DNA of 64,000 nucleotides, taken from NCBI RefSeq assembly GCF_002585305.1, contig NZ_NUNF01000007.1, positions 1-64,000 on the forward strand. The letters are read 5' to 3'. The DNA is from Bacillus sp. AFS037270. GTDB lineage: Bacteria > Bacillota > Bacilli > Bacillales_B > DSM-18226. The position numbers and the translations under genes are program-made. The notes beneath the pieces are model-generated. The model had not been told where the DNA came from and searched no databases. It saw only the letters and a list, made by a program, of their open reading frames with translations. Below, piece by piece: positions 16,892 through 25,682 of this stretch; position 1 is the first letter of the stretch, and the number at the start of each line of letters is the position of its first letter.

Positions 16892-18679
16892 TTATTTATT
16901 TAAATATCTCCATAACGTTGTTCGACTGATACCAAGCTGCTCAGCTGTTAAAGATTGGTTGCCATTATTTTGATCAAGTACTAGTTTGATCAAATCCATA
17001 TTAAATTCATGTAATGTTTTGCTACCATTAAATAAAATATTCATTCCAGCTTCTGAATAAGAAATATTATCAACAATTTTTTGTTTGCCCAAAATACTAT
17101 TGACATTATTACTAGTTATATATAGCGATTTAGATAAGCATACTAATTCAGTTAGAACTTGTTTTAACTGTTCGAAATTACCTGGCCAATTATATTGTGA
17201 AAGAGTAGCCAGAGCATTGGGCTCGAAACCGATAATATCAGTATTGTTTTCAATATTTACCTTATTTAAAAACATCGTTAATATAGCCGGTATTTCATTT
17301 TTTCTTTCTCTTAAGGTAGGTAGAAGAAAACTTATACAATTCATTCGATTCATTAATTCTTTATAGAACTTTGATGTAATACCTTCAGATGTTTTTTCGC
17401 AAATAAATATGAGTCTATTATTTAGGTGTAAGTTAGTAGATTCAATAATAGTGATTAACTTTTCGAAGTTTTCATTTGAAATTTTATCAAAGTGATTAAA
17501 CTGGATTGTATTACCAACCTCAAGTAAAGGGCCGTTACTTGTGTTTAAAAGATGTTTCCACATTGTATCATTTAGTAAGTTAGAATTAATCGTTACCATT
17601 GTATTATTGTTATTATTTTGTCTGATGAATACACTTTGAGAGACGATATATTTCCCTATACCTCTTTCTCCTAGTAATATAATTGGAGAATTATTTGAAT
17701 TAATTTGTTTAATTTTATCGTAAATATCATTTGTGATAATAGGATTTTTATATAAGTTATTATTTAATTTTTGTTCCACTTCTGACTTATCTTCATATGT
17801 AACACCGAATTTAGAATTCATGATAGGTGTTACAGATTTTTGAACAGTTACAATATAAAAAATATCATTTGTCTTATTTGAAATTTTTACTTTTAAGTTA
17901 TATAGAGTGTTGTTTACGGAATGATAAAAAGTATGTGATTCATTGAATGACGAAGTATCTTTTTTATTAAGTAAATAATTATAGATTGAGTCATGAATTT
18001 CTGTATCTAAACTTGAATAAATCAATTCAAACTGACTGGATAAAATTAAGCAGTCAGTTTTAAAATTTTCAATAGCTTCAGTAAGTAAGTTATTTTGTAA
18101 TTTTAATTTTTGAAGATGGATATTTAACTCTATTGCTTGTTCGAATGTCCGTTTTATACTTTCACTTCCTGATGTAATCAGGATTGTATTTAAAGAAATT
18201 TCTAGTGCTAGTTTATTTGTTATTGCATCACAAAGAACTAATTTAATCCCTTTTTTCATCAGTGATTTTAACAGGCCTAAAGTATCACTTGAATCATCTA
18301 TCGTATATATTTCCACGGAATAGTCCAATATGTCACAAATTAAATGTGCAGTTTCGGTAATACTTGAATAACCTATAATAGTAAATTTTGAAGTGTAGTT
18401 ATTTGCTAGTTTGATCGCTCCTAAAATGTCATAAATAGATATTGAAACATCTATAACTGGTATGGATACATTCTTCCTGATTAACTCAGCTGTACCACCT
18501 CTTGATATCACAATATCGTAATCGTTGTGAATCGCCTCTAGGGCCAGATTTTTCCCTTCTTGCAAATCACCAGTATACGTATTTAGCAAAATATTAGAGA
18601 AAGTAGATCCTACATTTTCCATTGCGTATCTTAACTCTTCGTAAGGTGCTATACCAAGGATTTTAGTTATCTTTTGCAT
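16892..18679 (-). CDS. PrpR_N-domain regulator with degenerate sigma-54-activator AAA+ module and Fis-type HTH
   Basis: Likely regulator of the neighbouring D-threonate-type operon. Residues ~1-190 form a PrpR N-terminal ligand domain (SRGGTAELIRK, IPVIDVSISIYDILGAIKLA). A central AAA+ module keeps a Walker A (GERGIGK) but its Walker B is eroded (TIQFNHFDKI) and the GAFTGA loop needed to contact sigma-54 is absent. The C-terminus is a Fis-type helix-turn-helix (NGNQSLTAEQLGISRTTLWR). It therefore probably acts with sigma-A, as TyrR does. ATG 18679 fits AAGGGG seven bases upstream; an ATG six bases earlier is too close to that site. Its 5' region is duplicated at 21146. Confidence 0.8.
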   Translation of the reverse strand: MQKITKILGIAPYEELRYAMENVGSTFSNILLNTYTGDLQEGKNLALEAIHNDYDIVISRGGTAELIRKNVSIPVIDVSISIYDILGAIKLANNYTSKFTIIGYSSITETAHLICDILDYSVEIYTIDDSSDTLGLLKSLMKKGIKLVLCDAITNKLALEISLNTILITSGSESIKRTFEQAIELNIHLQKLKLQNNLLTEAIENFKTDCLILSSQFELIYSSLDTEIHDSIYNYLLNKKDTSSFNESHTFYHSVNNTLYNLKVKISNKTNDIFYIVTVQKSVTPIMNSKFGVTYEDKSEVEQKLNNNLYKNPIITNDIYDKIKQINSNNSPIILLGERGIGKYIVSQSVFIRQNNNNNTMVTINSNLLNDTMWKHLLNTSNGPLLEVGNTIQFNHFDKISNENFEKLITIIESTNLHLNNRLIFICEKTSEGITSKFYKELMNRMNCISFLLPTLRERKNEIPAILTMFLNKVNIENNTDIIGFEPNALATLSQYNWPGNFEQLKQVLTELVCLSKSLYITSNNVNSILGKQKIVDNISYSEAGMNILFNGSKTLHEFNMDLIKLVLDQNNGNQSLTAEQLGISRTTLWRYLNK

Positions 18680-18735
18680 ATACATTCCCCTTATGTGTTT
18701 CTTATTTAAACAGTTTACCACGAACACTTGAATCG

Positions 18736-18749
18736 TGGTAACGTTTTTG
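18736..18749 (+). promoter_or_regulatory. cre-like site, copy A
   Basis: TGGTAACGTTTTTG lies in the regulator/pseudogene intergenic region and matches the CcpA consensus imperfectly; its counterpart in copy B is 21210-21223. Confidence 0.3.
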
Positions 18750-18837
18750 ATAGAAGGGTTTCAAAAAGTAACAATAATAAAAATTATCATATTTTTTTAG
18801 GTTGAGTATAGACCTATAATTCAATTATGGTGAACAA

Positions 18838-18999
18838 ATGTTAAGGGTATTTATAATGGCTCACGATTTTACGGAAGCGCTTGATACTGGAGTTAAGTTT
18901 TCTAATTACGGTGTTAATACTGTAGTGACCTCTGATTTAGAGATATGAATTTGGTGAAACTACAGATCAAATAGGAGTACTTGTCTTCAATACTGAAAC
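18838..18999 (+). pseudogene. truncated DUF1537 kinase, 5' copy of the gene at 21321
   Basis: ATG 18838 reads MLRVFIMAHDFTEALDTGVK, nearly identical to the intact kinase (MIRVLIMADDFTGALDTGVQ) but with the first Asp of the DDFTG motif changed to His and the Gly to Glu. A frameshift gives a stop at 18948, and homology ends at 18999. It is a dead 5' stub left by the duplication. Confidence 0.78.
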
Positions 19000-19061
19000 C
19001 TTTTCCTAATTAGAAGGCAAAGGTATCTTTTATATTTTACTTTTATATACGGGGAAGATAA

Positions 19062-19127
19062 ATGGAACTGGAATTTTTAACAGGGCTTCTTACGATTATT
19101 GCCATTAATTTAATACTAGCGCGTGCG
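19062..19127 (+). pseudogene. TerC-family N-terminal stub
   Basis: MELEFLTGLLTIIAINLILA is the first membrane helix of a TerC protein, just before the expected SGDNAVVIA motif. It runs in frame into the esterase gene but that reading bypasses the esterase's own ribosome binding site. An intact terC lies 1.3 kb downstream, so this is a second broken copy. Confidence 0.6.
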
Positions 19128-19151
19128 AAAATTTATAAGGAGGAAAAATGT

Positions 19152-20129
19152 ATGGAACAACAAATACCTAAAGTAAAACCTTTATGTCCACCGGGGCGCC
19201 CGCCGCGCTACGAGGATGTTCCCTTTGCGGAGGTAACCCTGGATAATGGGGAGCCATACACTCTGAAAATGGATATCTATCAAGATCTTAACCAGAAAAC
19301 GCCAGGTCCATGCATCATTTATTATTTCGGAGGGGGATGGATGTATGGAGAATACAAGCAGGTTACTCAAAAAGCAGTATATTGCCGGGAACTTATAAGA
19401 TTGGTAGAGCAAGGATTTACTATTGTATCTCCATCCTATCGCTTGGCTAGTCAGTCTGTTTTCCCAGCCTGTATCCATGACTGCAAGGGAGTAGTGCGGT
19501 TTTTGAAGGCGAAATCAGAGAAATATCATATCGATCCCGAACGGATTGGTGTGTTGGGGAACTCTGCTGGTGGACATCTAGCCGCAATGGTCGCAATGAG
19601 CGCAAATTGCAGTGAAATGGAAGGCGATGTCGGCGGTAACCAAGAATATTCGAGTGCAGTAAGGGCAGCAACAATTTTTTATGCTCCAACTGACCTAGTA
19701 GCACTCCTCAGGAACGACGCAAATGAAGCAATACAGAATCTGTCTGGAACAGAAGTCGATAATGCAGGCAAATCCATGGATACTGTGATAACCCAAATTC
19801 TTGGCTATACTGAACCTGGAAAATCGTTAATAGATTTGAATCAATTGCTAGAAAGCGGCAACGCGGGTGACCCAGATTGGAAGTATATAGAATTAGCAAA
19901 AAAATGTAGTCCGATTACATATGTAAGTGCCGATTGTCCACCAATAATGATTTTGCACGGTGGCAAGGACCCACTCGTGCCTATTGAACAAAGCGAGGGT
20001 CTTTACAAAGCCCTAGTATCTGCTAATGCGGACGCAATGTATTTATCATCTTCCCAGGCTAACCATGGCCCAACGATGGGAAATGAAGCTGATCAAATGG
20101 CATATCAATTCTTAAAAAACAGACTGTAA
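19152..20129 (+). CDS. alpha/beta hydrolase (acetyl esterase / HSL-like)
   Basis: Carboxylesterase-type serine hydrolase. The oxyanion-hole stretch YYFGGGWMYGE, nucleophile elbow GNSAGGH (Ser in GxSxG), acid residue in LHGGKDPLVP and the terminal His in ANHGPTMG form a full catalytic set. ATG 19152 was chosen because AAGGAGG lies eight bases upstream and the 30 upstream codons are a TerC stub plus linker. No signal peptide, so cytoplasmic. It sits between the duplicated promoter copies with terC. Substrate unknown, perhaps an acylated sugar. Confidence 0.8.
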   Translation: MEQQIPKVKPLCPPGRPPRYEDVPFAEVTLDNGEPYTLKMDIYQDLNQKTPGPCIIYYFGGGWMYGEYKQVTQKAVYCRELIRLVEQGFTIVSPSYRLASQSVFPACIHDCKGVVRFLKAKSEKYHIDPERIGVLGNSAGGHLAAMVAMSANCSEMEGDVGGNQEYSSAVRAATIFYAPTDLVALLRNDANEAIQNLSGTEVDNAGKSMDTVITQILGYTEPGKSLIDLNQLLESGNAGDPDWKYIELAKKCSPITYVSADCPPIMILHGGKDPLVPIEQSEGLYKALVSANADAMYLSSSQANHGPTMGNEADQMAYQFLKNRL

Positions 20130-20343
20130 GAAAACTATATAATGCAACAGCAGGAATGGGTCCAGGAAACGAAGGAGATGGAGCAGAAATAGTATTATTA
20201 ACCAATACAATCGTCATTTATTGCCTAACTAGTATGTGTTTTTTGTTTTATTCTTTTATAAAATTTTGGGCAACTAGAACGAACATCGAAAAAATTAGGA
20301 CAAGCTGACAATAATTACTGAGCAGAAAAGAGGTTTTTAATAA

Positions 20344-21033
20344 ATGGAGACAGAAGTAATTGTAACAATATTAAAAATCATCATGATTGATATCATTCTA
20401 TCAGGTGATAATGCAGTAGTAATTGCCATGGCAACAAGATCATTACCTAAAAATTTACAAAATAAAGCTATCTTCTGTGGTACGGCATTTGCTGTTATTT
20501 TCCGTATTATCCTTGCTACGGTTGTTCTGATGATTATGGGGATACCATACATTCATGCTGTTGCTGGTTTATTGCTGGCATATATCGCGTGGGGAGTACT
20601 GGACCAAGGTAAAGAGGAAGATACTCACATAAAGAGTTATAACTCTATTTGGAAAGCAGTTGTTACTATTGCAGTTGCCGATTTAACAATGAGTTTGGAC
20701 AATGTTGTTGCTGTTGCCGGGGCTGCTGGTGGTCATATGGGTCTATTAATTGCTGGGATTGCCATAAGTATTCCACTAATGATAATTGGTTCTAAATTTC
20801 TTGTTTACTTGATGGATAAATATCCTATCATTATCTATATTGGGGCTGGTATTCTTACTTGGACAGCTGGAGAAATGATTTTAAAAGATAAAAGTTTAAA
20901 TCGTTTGGTTGATCTTCCACATGGGGCTAGGTCCTATGCAATTCTGGCTCTCGTAACAATCATGTTACTTTTAGCAGGTTATGTTAAAAACCAAAAGAAT
21001 GCAAGAAAAGTTAAAGATAGACAAGCCGCATAA
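20344..21033 (+). CDS. TerC-family membrane protein (metal efflux/metalation type)
   Basis: Integral membrane protein of 229 aa with about seven helices. Members in Bacillus export manganese and help load secreted metalloenzymes. The two inverted-repeat signatures with acidic residues are present: IILSGDNAVVIAMATRSLP near residue 20 and LTMSLDNVVAVAGAAGG near 120. AAAAGAGG precedes the ATG. The 214-bp gap upstream shows no yybP-ykoY-type riboswitch core that I can recognise. It ends in a strong terminator. Confidence 0.85.
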   Translation: METEVIVTILKIIMIDIILSGDNAVVIAMATRSLPKNLQNKAIFCGTAFAVIFRIILATVVLMIMGIPYIHAVAGLLLAYIAWGVLDQGKEEDTHIKSYNSIWKAVVTIAVADLTMSLDNVVAVAGAAGGHMGLLIAGIAISIPLMIIGSKFLVYLMDKYPIIIYIGAGILTWTAGEMILKDKSLNRLVDLPHGARSYAILALVTIMLLLAGYVKNQKNARKVKDRQAA

Positions 21034-21040
21034 TTATTGA

Positions 21041-21074
21041 GGGAAAGAGTGAAATTTTACTCTTTCCCTTTTTT
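21041..21074 (+). terminator. terminator of terC
   Basis: GGGAAAGAGT and ACTCTTTCCC form a perfect 10-bp stem with an eight-base loop, followed by six T. Confidence 0.88.
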
Positions 21075-21145
21075 ATTACTCAATTTTTTAAGCGAACTTT
21101 GCTCCCTTATTAACAGGGTACTATAAGTAAAGTATTTTTGTTATA

Positions 21146-21481
21146 TTTTGCATGCATATTCCCTTTGTGTGTTTCTTATTTAAACAGTTTAACGCGAATC
21201 TTTGAAATATGGTAACGTTTTCGTTAGAAAAGTTCCAAAATGAAACAATAATTATAATTATCATATTTTTTTAGGTAGAATATTAACCTATAATTCATTT
21301 ATAAAGTAGGTGGTGAGCAAATGATAAGGGTACTTATAATGGCTGATGATTTTACGGGAGCACTTGATACTGGAGTCCAATTCTCTAATTATGGTGTTAA
21401 TACTGTAGTGACCTCTGATTTAGACTTTGAATTTGGTGAAACTACAGATCAATTAGAAGTACTTGTCTTCAATACTGAAAC
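21146..21481. repeat. duplicated promoter/5' region, copy B
   Basis: Colinear copy of 18672-18999. It begins with a remnant of the PrpR-like gene's first codons (TTTTGCAT...) and ends inside the intact kinase gene. This copy drives the working operon, so the regulator gene is now separated from its target promoter by the 2.4-kb esterase/terC insert. Confidence 0.8.
21210..21294 (+). promoter_or_regulatory. promoter region of the D-threonate-type operon
   Basis: A perfect -10 TATAAT stands at 21289-21294 with no recognisable -35 at 17 bp, the pattern of an activator-dependent promoter. Just upstream is a partial dyad, GGTAGAATATTAACC (21274-21288), kept in copy A as GGTTGAGTATAGACC. A cre-like TGGTAACGTTTTCG lies at 21210-21223. 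The dyad abutting the -10 is a candidate site for the PrpR-like regulator. Confidence 0.5.
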
Positions 21482-22571
21482 AAGATACTTGAATAAATGT
21501 GACGCCTATGAAGTTATCAAGAAAATCGCCGTAAAAGCGAAAGAAGAAAATATTCCATATATATTTAAAAAAGTTGATTCAGCATTAAGAGGAAATGTTG
21601 CTTCTGAGTTAAGAGCTTTGAGTGATGTTTTCGAGGATGTATCCATTCCTTTTATTCCGGCGTATCCAGAACAAAATCGCTTTAGTTGTGAAGGAATATT
21701 ACTTATTGATTCAATTCCAGTAAATGAAAGCGTTTTTGGACAAGATCCGTACGAACCAGTAACGGAAAGCCATATCCCATCTCTTCTACTTAAAGAAGCA
21801 GATTTAAAAACTTATATTACAAAAAAATATGAAATTCCTCCAAGAGAAGAAAGAATTTTGTTAATAGAAAGTCACTCTGATGAGGAGATGTTATCTCAAG
21901 GGAATGAGCTATTAATAAATGATGCATTAAAGATAACGGTGGGATGCGCTGGGTTTGCTAAAGCATTAGCAAATATAATCTATAAAAAAAGGGATACCAC
22001 TCAAAACGAGATGAAACTTCCATTATTGATTGTAAGTGGAAGTGTGAATCCCGTAACAAAAAAGCAGGTTGTATTTGCGGAAGTGAATGGTTATGAAAGA
22101 ATATCACTAACGTTGGAGCAACTTTGGGATAAACAATATTGGGATACAGAAAAAGGGCAAGAAAATATCCATCAATTTTTAAAAATTGAACAACCTTTCA
22201 TGTTTGAAACATTTGGGAATGTATCGATCGATCAAGTTTATCAACTGCCTGATCAAGGAAATGAACTAAGATTTAGGATAGGACAGTCACTTGGATACCT
22301 AGTAAAGAATCTTATGTCAAATGGTATGAAAAGAACGATATTATTTACAGGTGGAGATACATTATATCAATCGATGAGAGTATTGGGGATTACTGAAATT
22401 AAACCTCTGAAAGAATTATTCCCCGGAATTGTTCTTGGAAATATTGATTTTAAGGATGAAAAACATTATGTCATTACTAAATCTGGCGGATTTGGTGAAG
22501 AAGATCTATTTATTAAATTAAATGCATTGATTAAGGACAAAGGGGATGCTCATTATGTTAAATCAATATAA
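21321..22571 (+). CDS. dtnK: four-carbon acid sugar kinase family, DtnK-type (D-threonate kinase-like)
   Basis: ATP-dependent DUF1537 kinase; with PdxA2 it converts D-threonate via 4-phospho-D-threonate to dihydroxyacetone phosphate. Motifs: IMADDFTGALDTGVQF, FKKVDSALRGN (substrate box), VSGSVNPVTKKQ and FTGGDT. 416 aa, normal for DtnK. GTGGTGAG lies upstream of the ATG. It is the first gene of a tight seven-gene operon and overlaps the next gene by 17 bp. A PdxA homologue three genes on supports the D-threonate reading, although D-erythronate-type acids are possible. Confidence 0.8.
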   Translation: MIRVLIMADDFTGALDTGVQFSNYGVNTVVTSDLDFEFGETTDQLEVLVFNTETRYLNKCDAYEVIKKIAVKAKEENIPYIFKKVDSALRGNVASELRALSDVFEDVSIPFIPAYPEQNRFSCEGILLIDSIPVNESVFGQDPYEPVTESHIPSLLLKEADLKTYITKKYEIPPREERILLIESHSDEEMLSQGNELLINDALKITVGCAGFAKALANIIYKKRDTTQNEMKLPLLIVSGSVNPVTKKQVVFAEVNGYERISLTLEQLWDKQYWDTEKGQENIHQFLKIEQPFMFETFGNVSIDQVYQLPDQGNELRFRIGQSLGYLVKNLMSNGMKRTILFTGGDTLYQSMRVLGITEIKPLKELFPGIVLGNIDFKDEKHYVITKSGGFGEEDLFIKLNALIKDKGDAHYVKSI

Positions 22572-23712
22572 TTTAAAAATGCCGACAAATGTATTTGCAG
22601 GTTCAGATGCCATGCAAAACCTCCATACCATTATCAAAGATGGTGTGACAAAAATCACGATATTTACAGATAAAGGCATACTTAAAGTTGGATTGCTAGA
22701 CGAAGTTATCAGTATTATAGAAAAGAATAATATCGATTACGAAATCTTATCTGATATACCAACAGAGCCATCTTACATTGAAGCTCAAGAGGTTGTAGAA
22801 CATTTTAAAGCACTGAACTCTGATTTTATCATTGGAGTTGGTGGTGGAAGTGTTATGGATATCGCTAAATTAGCATCCGTGTTATCTACTGATGATTATA
22901 CTGTAAAAGATTTACTAGAGGATCCGTTAGTAGCTAAAAAACAAGTGACAACATTAATGATTCCTACCACAGCTGGTACAGGATCTGAAGCAACACCCAA
23001 TAGCATTGTAGGTGTACCTGAAAAGAATTTAAAAGTTGGTATTGTAAATGGTGAATTAATTGCTGACCATGTTATTTTAGATAGCAACATGATAAAAAAT
23101 TTACCTAAACCTATTGCAGCAGCAACAGGTATTGATGCTTTAGCACATGCTATCGAATGTTTTACTTCAAAAAAAGCTAACCCAATCAGTGATACCTTTG
23201 CACTAGAGGCATTAGATTTAATTATGAATAACATTATTGAAGGTTGCACAAATCCAGATGCACTTGAAGCGAAGCGTAAAATGTTATTAGGTTCTTTTTA
23301 TGCTGGGGTAGCGATTACATCTTCAGGGACTACTGCTGTTCATGCCTTGTCTTATCCTTTAGGTGGAAAATATCACATTGCTCATGGTGTTTCTAATGCA
23401 ATTCTATTAACGCCAGTTATGAAGTTTAATGAGCCAGTTATTAAAGATCTCTTAGCTAAAGCCTATGATCGAGTGGTAAAGGGGAAAAGTGAAGAATTAA
23501 CTGTAAATGAAAAGTCAAAATATATCATTGATTTAATAGAAAATATTGTGAAAACACTTGAAATTCCAACTAGCTTAAAAACTTTCAATGTGCCGGAGGA
23601 AGATCTTGAAGGCTTAGTCGAGGCTGGAATGGAAGTTCAAAGATTACTTGTGAATAATAGGAGAGAAGTAACACCAGAAGATGCTCGTAAAATTTATCTA
23701 GAAATTATGTAG
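22555..23712 (+). CDS. iron-containing (type III) alcohol dehydrogenase
   Basis: NAD(P)-dependent reductase/oxidase of an aldehyde/alcohol pair. GVGGGSVMDIAK binds nucleotide; TTAGTGSEATPNSIV and the metal-ligand His residues in HAIECF, HALSYPLGGKYHIAHG complete the Fe-ADH pattern. ATG 22555 has AAAGGGG upstream and overlaps the kinase by 17 bp, implying coupling. In this operon it could reduce the aldehyde released by the lyase of the next gene. Confidence 0.87.
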   Translation: MLNQYNLKMPTNVFAGSDAMQNLHTIIKDGVTKITIFTDKGILKVGLLDEVISIIEKNNIDYEILSDIPTEPSYIEAQEVVEHFKALNSDFIIGVGGGSVMDIAKLASVLSTDDYTVKDLLEDPLVAKKQVTTLMIPTTAGTGSEATPNSIVGVPEKNLKVGIVNGELIADHVILDSNMIKNLPKPIAAATGIDALAHAIECFTSKKANPISDTFALEALDLIMNNIIEGCTNPDALEAKRKMLLGSFYAGVAITSSGTTAVHALSYPLGGKYHIAHGVSNAILLTPVMKFNEPVIKDLLAKAYDRVVKGKSEELTVNEKSKYIIDLIENIVKTLEIPTSLKTFNVPEEDLEGLVEAGMEVQRLLVNNRREVTPEDARKIYLEIM

Positions 23713-23723
23713 GAGTGAATAGT

Positions 23724-24623
23724 GTGCAAAACAAATTACAAGGAATTATTTCACCAATTGTTACACCTATGTATGACAATGAAAAAGTTAACTATGAAGA
23801 ACTCGTAAATCAGGTGAACAGAGTCATTGAGAATGGTGTTCATGGTATTTTCACGTTTGGTACGAATGGAGAAGGTTATATTTTAAGTGAAGAAGAAAAA
23901 GTGAAAATCATGGAAACAGTAGTTGATACAGTAGCAGGGAGGGTTCCAGTTTATGCATCCACAGGATTAGTTGGAACACAAGATACCATTCGCTTGTCTC
24001 TAGAAGCAAAGCGTGTTGGTGTAGACTACTTATCAATCATTACACCCTATTTTGCAACAGCCACTCAAGAAGAGATTTATCATCATTTTAAAACAGTTGC
24101 TGAAGCGGTTGATATGCCAATTGTTTTATACAATATTCCAGCTAGAACGGGTAATTCTATTCAACCTGCGACTGTTGAAAAACTAAGTCACATTGACAAT
24201 ATTGTTGGTGTCAAAGATAGCAGTGGAAACTTTGATAATATCCTTCAATATATTGAAAGAACAAGAAATAGAGAAGATTTTTCTGTGCTATCAGGTAATG
24301 ATTCATTAATATTGTGGACGTTACTTGCTGGGGGAACTGGCGGAATTGCAGGATGTTCTAATGTTTATCCGTTTACTATGGCACAAATATACGATCAATT
24401 TATTAATGGTCATATTGAAGAAGCTCGTAAATATCAAGATTCTATCAGAAGTTTCAGAGATTGTTTTAAGTTTGCGAATCCAAATACTGTGGTAAAAACG
24501 GCTGTTGAACTACTAGGCTATCCGGTAGGGAAGTGCCGCGCACCATTTAATCAAGTGTCTGATGAAGGAATTACAGCATTAAAATCAGTATTAAATGAAA
24601 ATATTGAATTAGGAATGAAGTAG
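23724..24623 (+). CDS. dihydrodipicolinate synthase-family aldolase/lyase
   Basis: Class I (Schiff-base) lyase of the DapA/NanA superfamily, here probably cleaving or dehydrating a keto sugar acid. FTFGTNGEGYILS, the Tyr in VLYNIPARTG and the Schiff-base Lys in IVGVKDSSGNF are intact, as is the SGNDSLIL turn. 299 aa is standard. GTG 23724 has AGGAG seven bases upstream; a GTG nine bases earlier has none. The setting is a sugar-acid operon and not lysine biosynthesis. Confidence 0.85.
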   Translation: MQNKLQGIISPIVTPMYDNEKVNYEELVNQVNRVIENGVHGIFTFGTNGEGYILSEEEKVKIMETVVDTVAGRVPVYASTGLVGTQDTIRLSLEAKRVGVDYLSIITPYFATATQEEIYHHFKTVAEAVDMPIVLYNIPARTGNSIQPATVEKLSHIDNIVGVKDSSGNFDNILQYIERTRNREDFSVLSGNDSLILWTLLAGGTGGIAGCSNVYPFTMAQIYDQFINGHIEEARKYQDSIRSFRDCFKFANPNTVVKTAVELLGYPVGKCRAPFNQVSDEGITALKSVLNENIELGMK

Positions 24624-24636
24624 TTAGGAGGACATT

Positions 24637-25665
24637 ATGAAAAAAATTATCGGTATAACAATGGGTGATCCTGCAGGTATCGGACCTGAGATTTCAATCA
24701 AAGCTTTTCAAAAGAAAGGCTTATATGAAAAATGTAACCCATTACTAATTGGAGATAAAAGTATTGTCGAGAGCTATTTAGAGAAATTCCCAGAGATTAA
24801 TTTAAAAGTAAATGCCATTACTTCACCGGAAGAAGGATTGTACGAATGGGGAACAATGGATGTTATTGACTTAGCTTCTGTAGATGCGAATGAATTACAA
24901 ATTGGTGAGGTATCTAAAGAGGCTGGAAATGCGGCATATTTATATGTGGAAAAAGTCATTCAATTAGCCCTTGAAGGGAAAGTAGATGCCACCGTTACGA
25001 ATCCATTAAATAAAGAAGCGTTAAACTTAGCAGGACATCACTTTGCAGGTCATACTGAAATTTATGGACAGCTTACAAATACGAATAAATTTTCTATGAT
25101 GTTAGCTGATGGTGATTTAAGGGTGGTTCACGTTTCAACGCATGTTTCTTTAAGACAAGCCTGCGATTTAGTTAAAAAAGAGAGAGTATTAGATGTAATA
25201 AACATTGCCCATCATGCTTGTTTAAACTTGGGTATCGAAAATCCAAGGATTGCTGTGGCGGGATTAAATCCACATTGTGGAGAAAACGGATTGTTTGGTA
25301 CGGAAGAAATTGATGAAATCATCCCTGCTATTGAAGTAGCTAAAAGTGAAGGGATTAATGTATTCGGACCTTTACCTGCAGATACTGTTTTCTCAAAAGC
25401 ACGTGGTGGAATGTATGATATCGTTGTGGTAATGTACCATGACCAAGGACATATCCCATTAAAACTTTTAGGGTTTGTATTTGATAAAGAAGAAAATAAA
25501 TGGAAAGAGGTTTCTGGAGTAAATATTACATTGGGATTACCAATTATCCGAACCTCAGTTGATCATGGAACAGCATTCGACCAAGCAGGTAAGATGACTG
25601 CGAGTGAACTTAGTCTTGAAAATGCAATTGATTACGCGGTACAGCTAGCAAATAATGCTAATTAA
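24637..25665 (+). CDS. pdxA2: PdxA2-type D-threonate 4-phosphate dehydrogenase
   Basis: NAD-dependent oxidative decarboxylase of a 4-phosphohydroxy acid, giving dihydroxyacetone phosphate in the D-threonate pathway. GITMGDPAGIGPEISIKAF opens the protein; metal-binding His residues fall in HVSTHVSLRQ and MYHDQGHIPLK, with FAGHTEIYGQLT before them and ITLGLPIIRTSVDHGTAFD near the end. TTAGGAGG lies seven bases before the ATG. The partner DUF1537 kinase separates it from biosynthetic PdxA of vitamin B6, a pathway with no other gene here. Confidence 0.85.
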   Translation: MKKIIGITMGDPAGIGPEISIKAFQKKGLYEKCNPLLIGDKSIVESYLEKFPEINLKVNAITSPEEGLYEWGTMDVIDLASVDANELQIGEVSKEAGNAAYLYVEKVIQLALEGKVDATVTNPLNKEALNLAGHHFAGHTEIYGQLTNTNKFSMMLADGDLRVVHVSTHVSLRQACDLVKKERVLDVINIAHHACLNLGIENPRIAVAGLNPHCGENGLFGTEEIDEIIPAIEVAKSEGINVFGPLPADTVFSKARGGMYDIVVVMYHDQGHIPLKLLGFVFDKEENKWKEVSGVNITLGLPIIRTSVDHGTAFDQAGKMTASELSLENAIDYAVQLANNAN

Positions 25666-25682
25666 GAAACGAAGTGAATTGT

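Larger units (their letters stand above)
18672..18999. repeat. duplicated promoter/5' region, copy A
   Basis: About 330 bp covering the first codons of the PrpR-like gene, the intergenic promoter region and the first ~55 codons of a DUF1537 kinase gene. It is repeated, diverged but colinear, at 21146-21481. Shared landmarks are the TTCTTATTTAAACAGTTTA block, GGTAACGTTTT, ATTATCATATTTTTTTAGGT, CCTATAATTCA and the kinase 5' end. Confidence 0.8.

Noticed and set aside
17626..17640. TTGTCTGATGAATAC resembling the GntR operator, inside the PrpR-like gene
   Set aside because: Single copy in coding sequence, away from the sugar-acid module; chance is likely.
20130..20343. Manganese (yybP-ykoY) riboswitch upstream of terC
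   Set aside because: The conserved GGGGAGUA and second loop are not found; only AT-rich sequence and a short unnamed frame are present.
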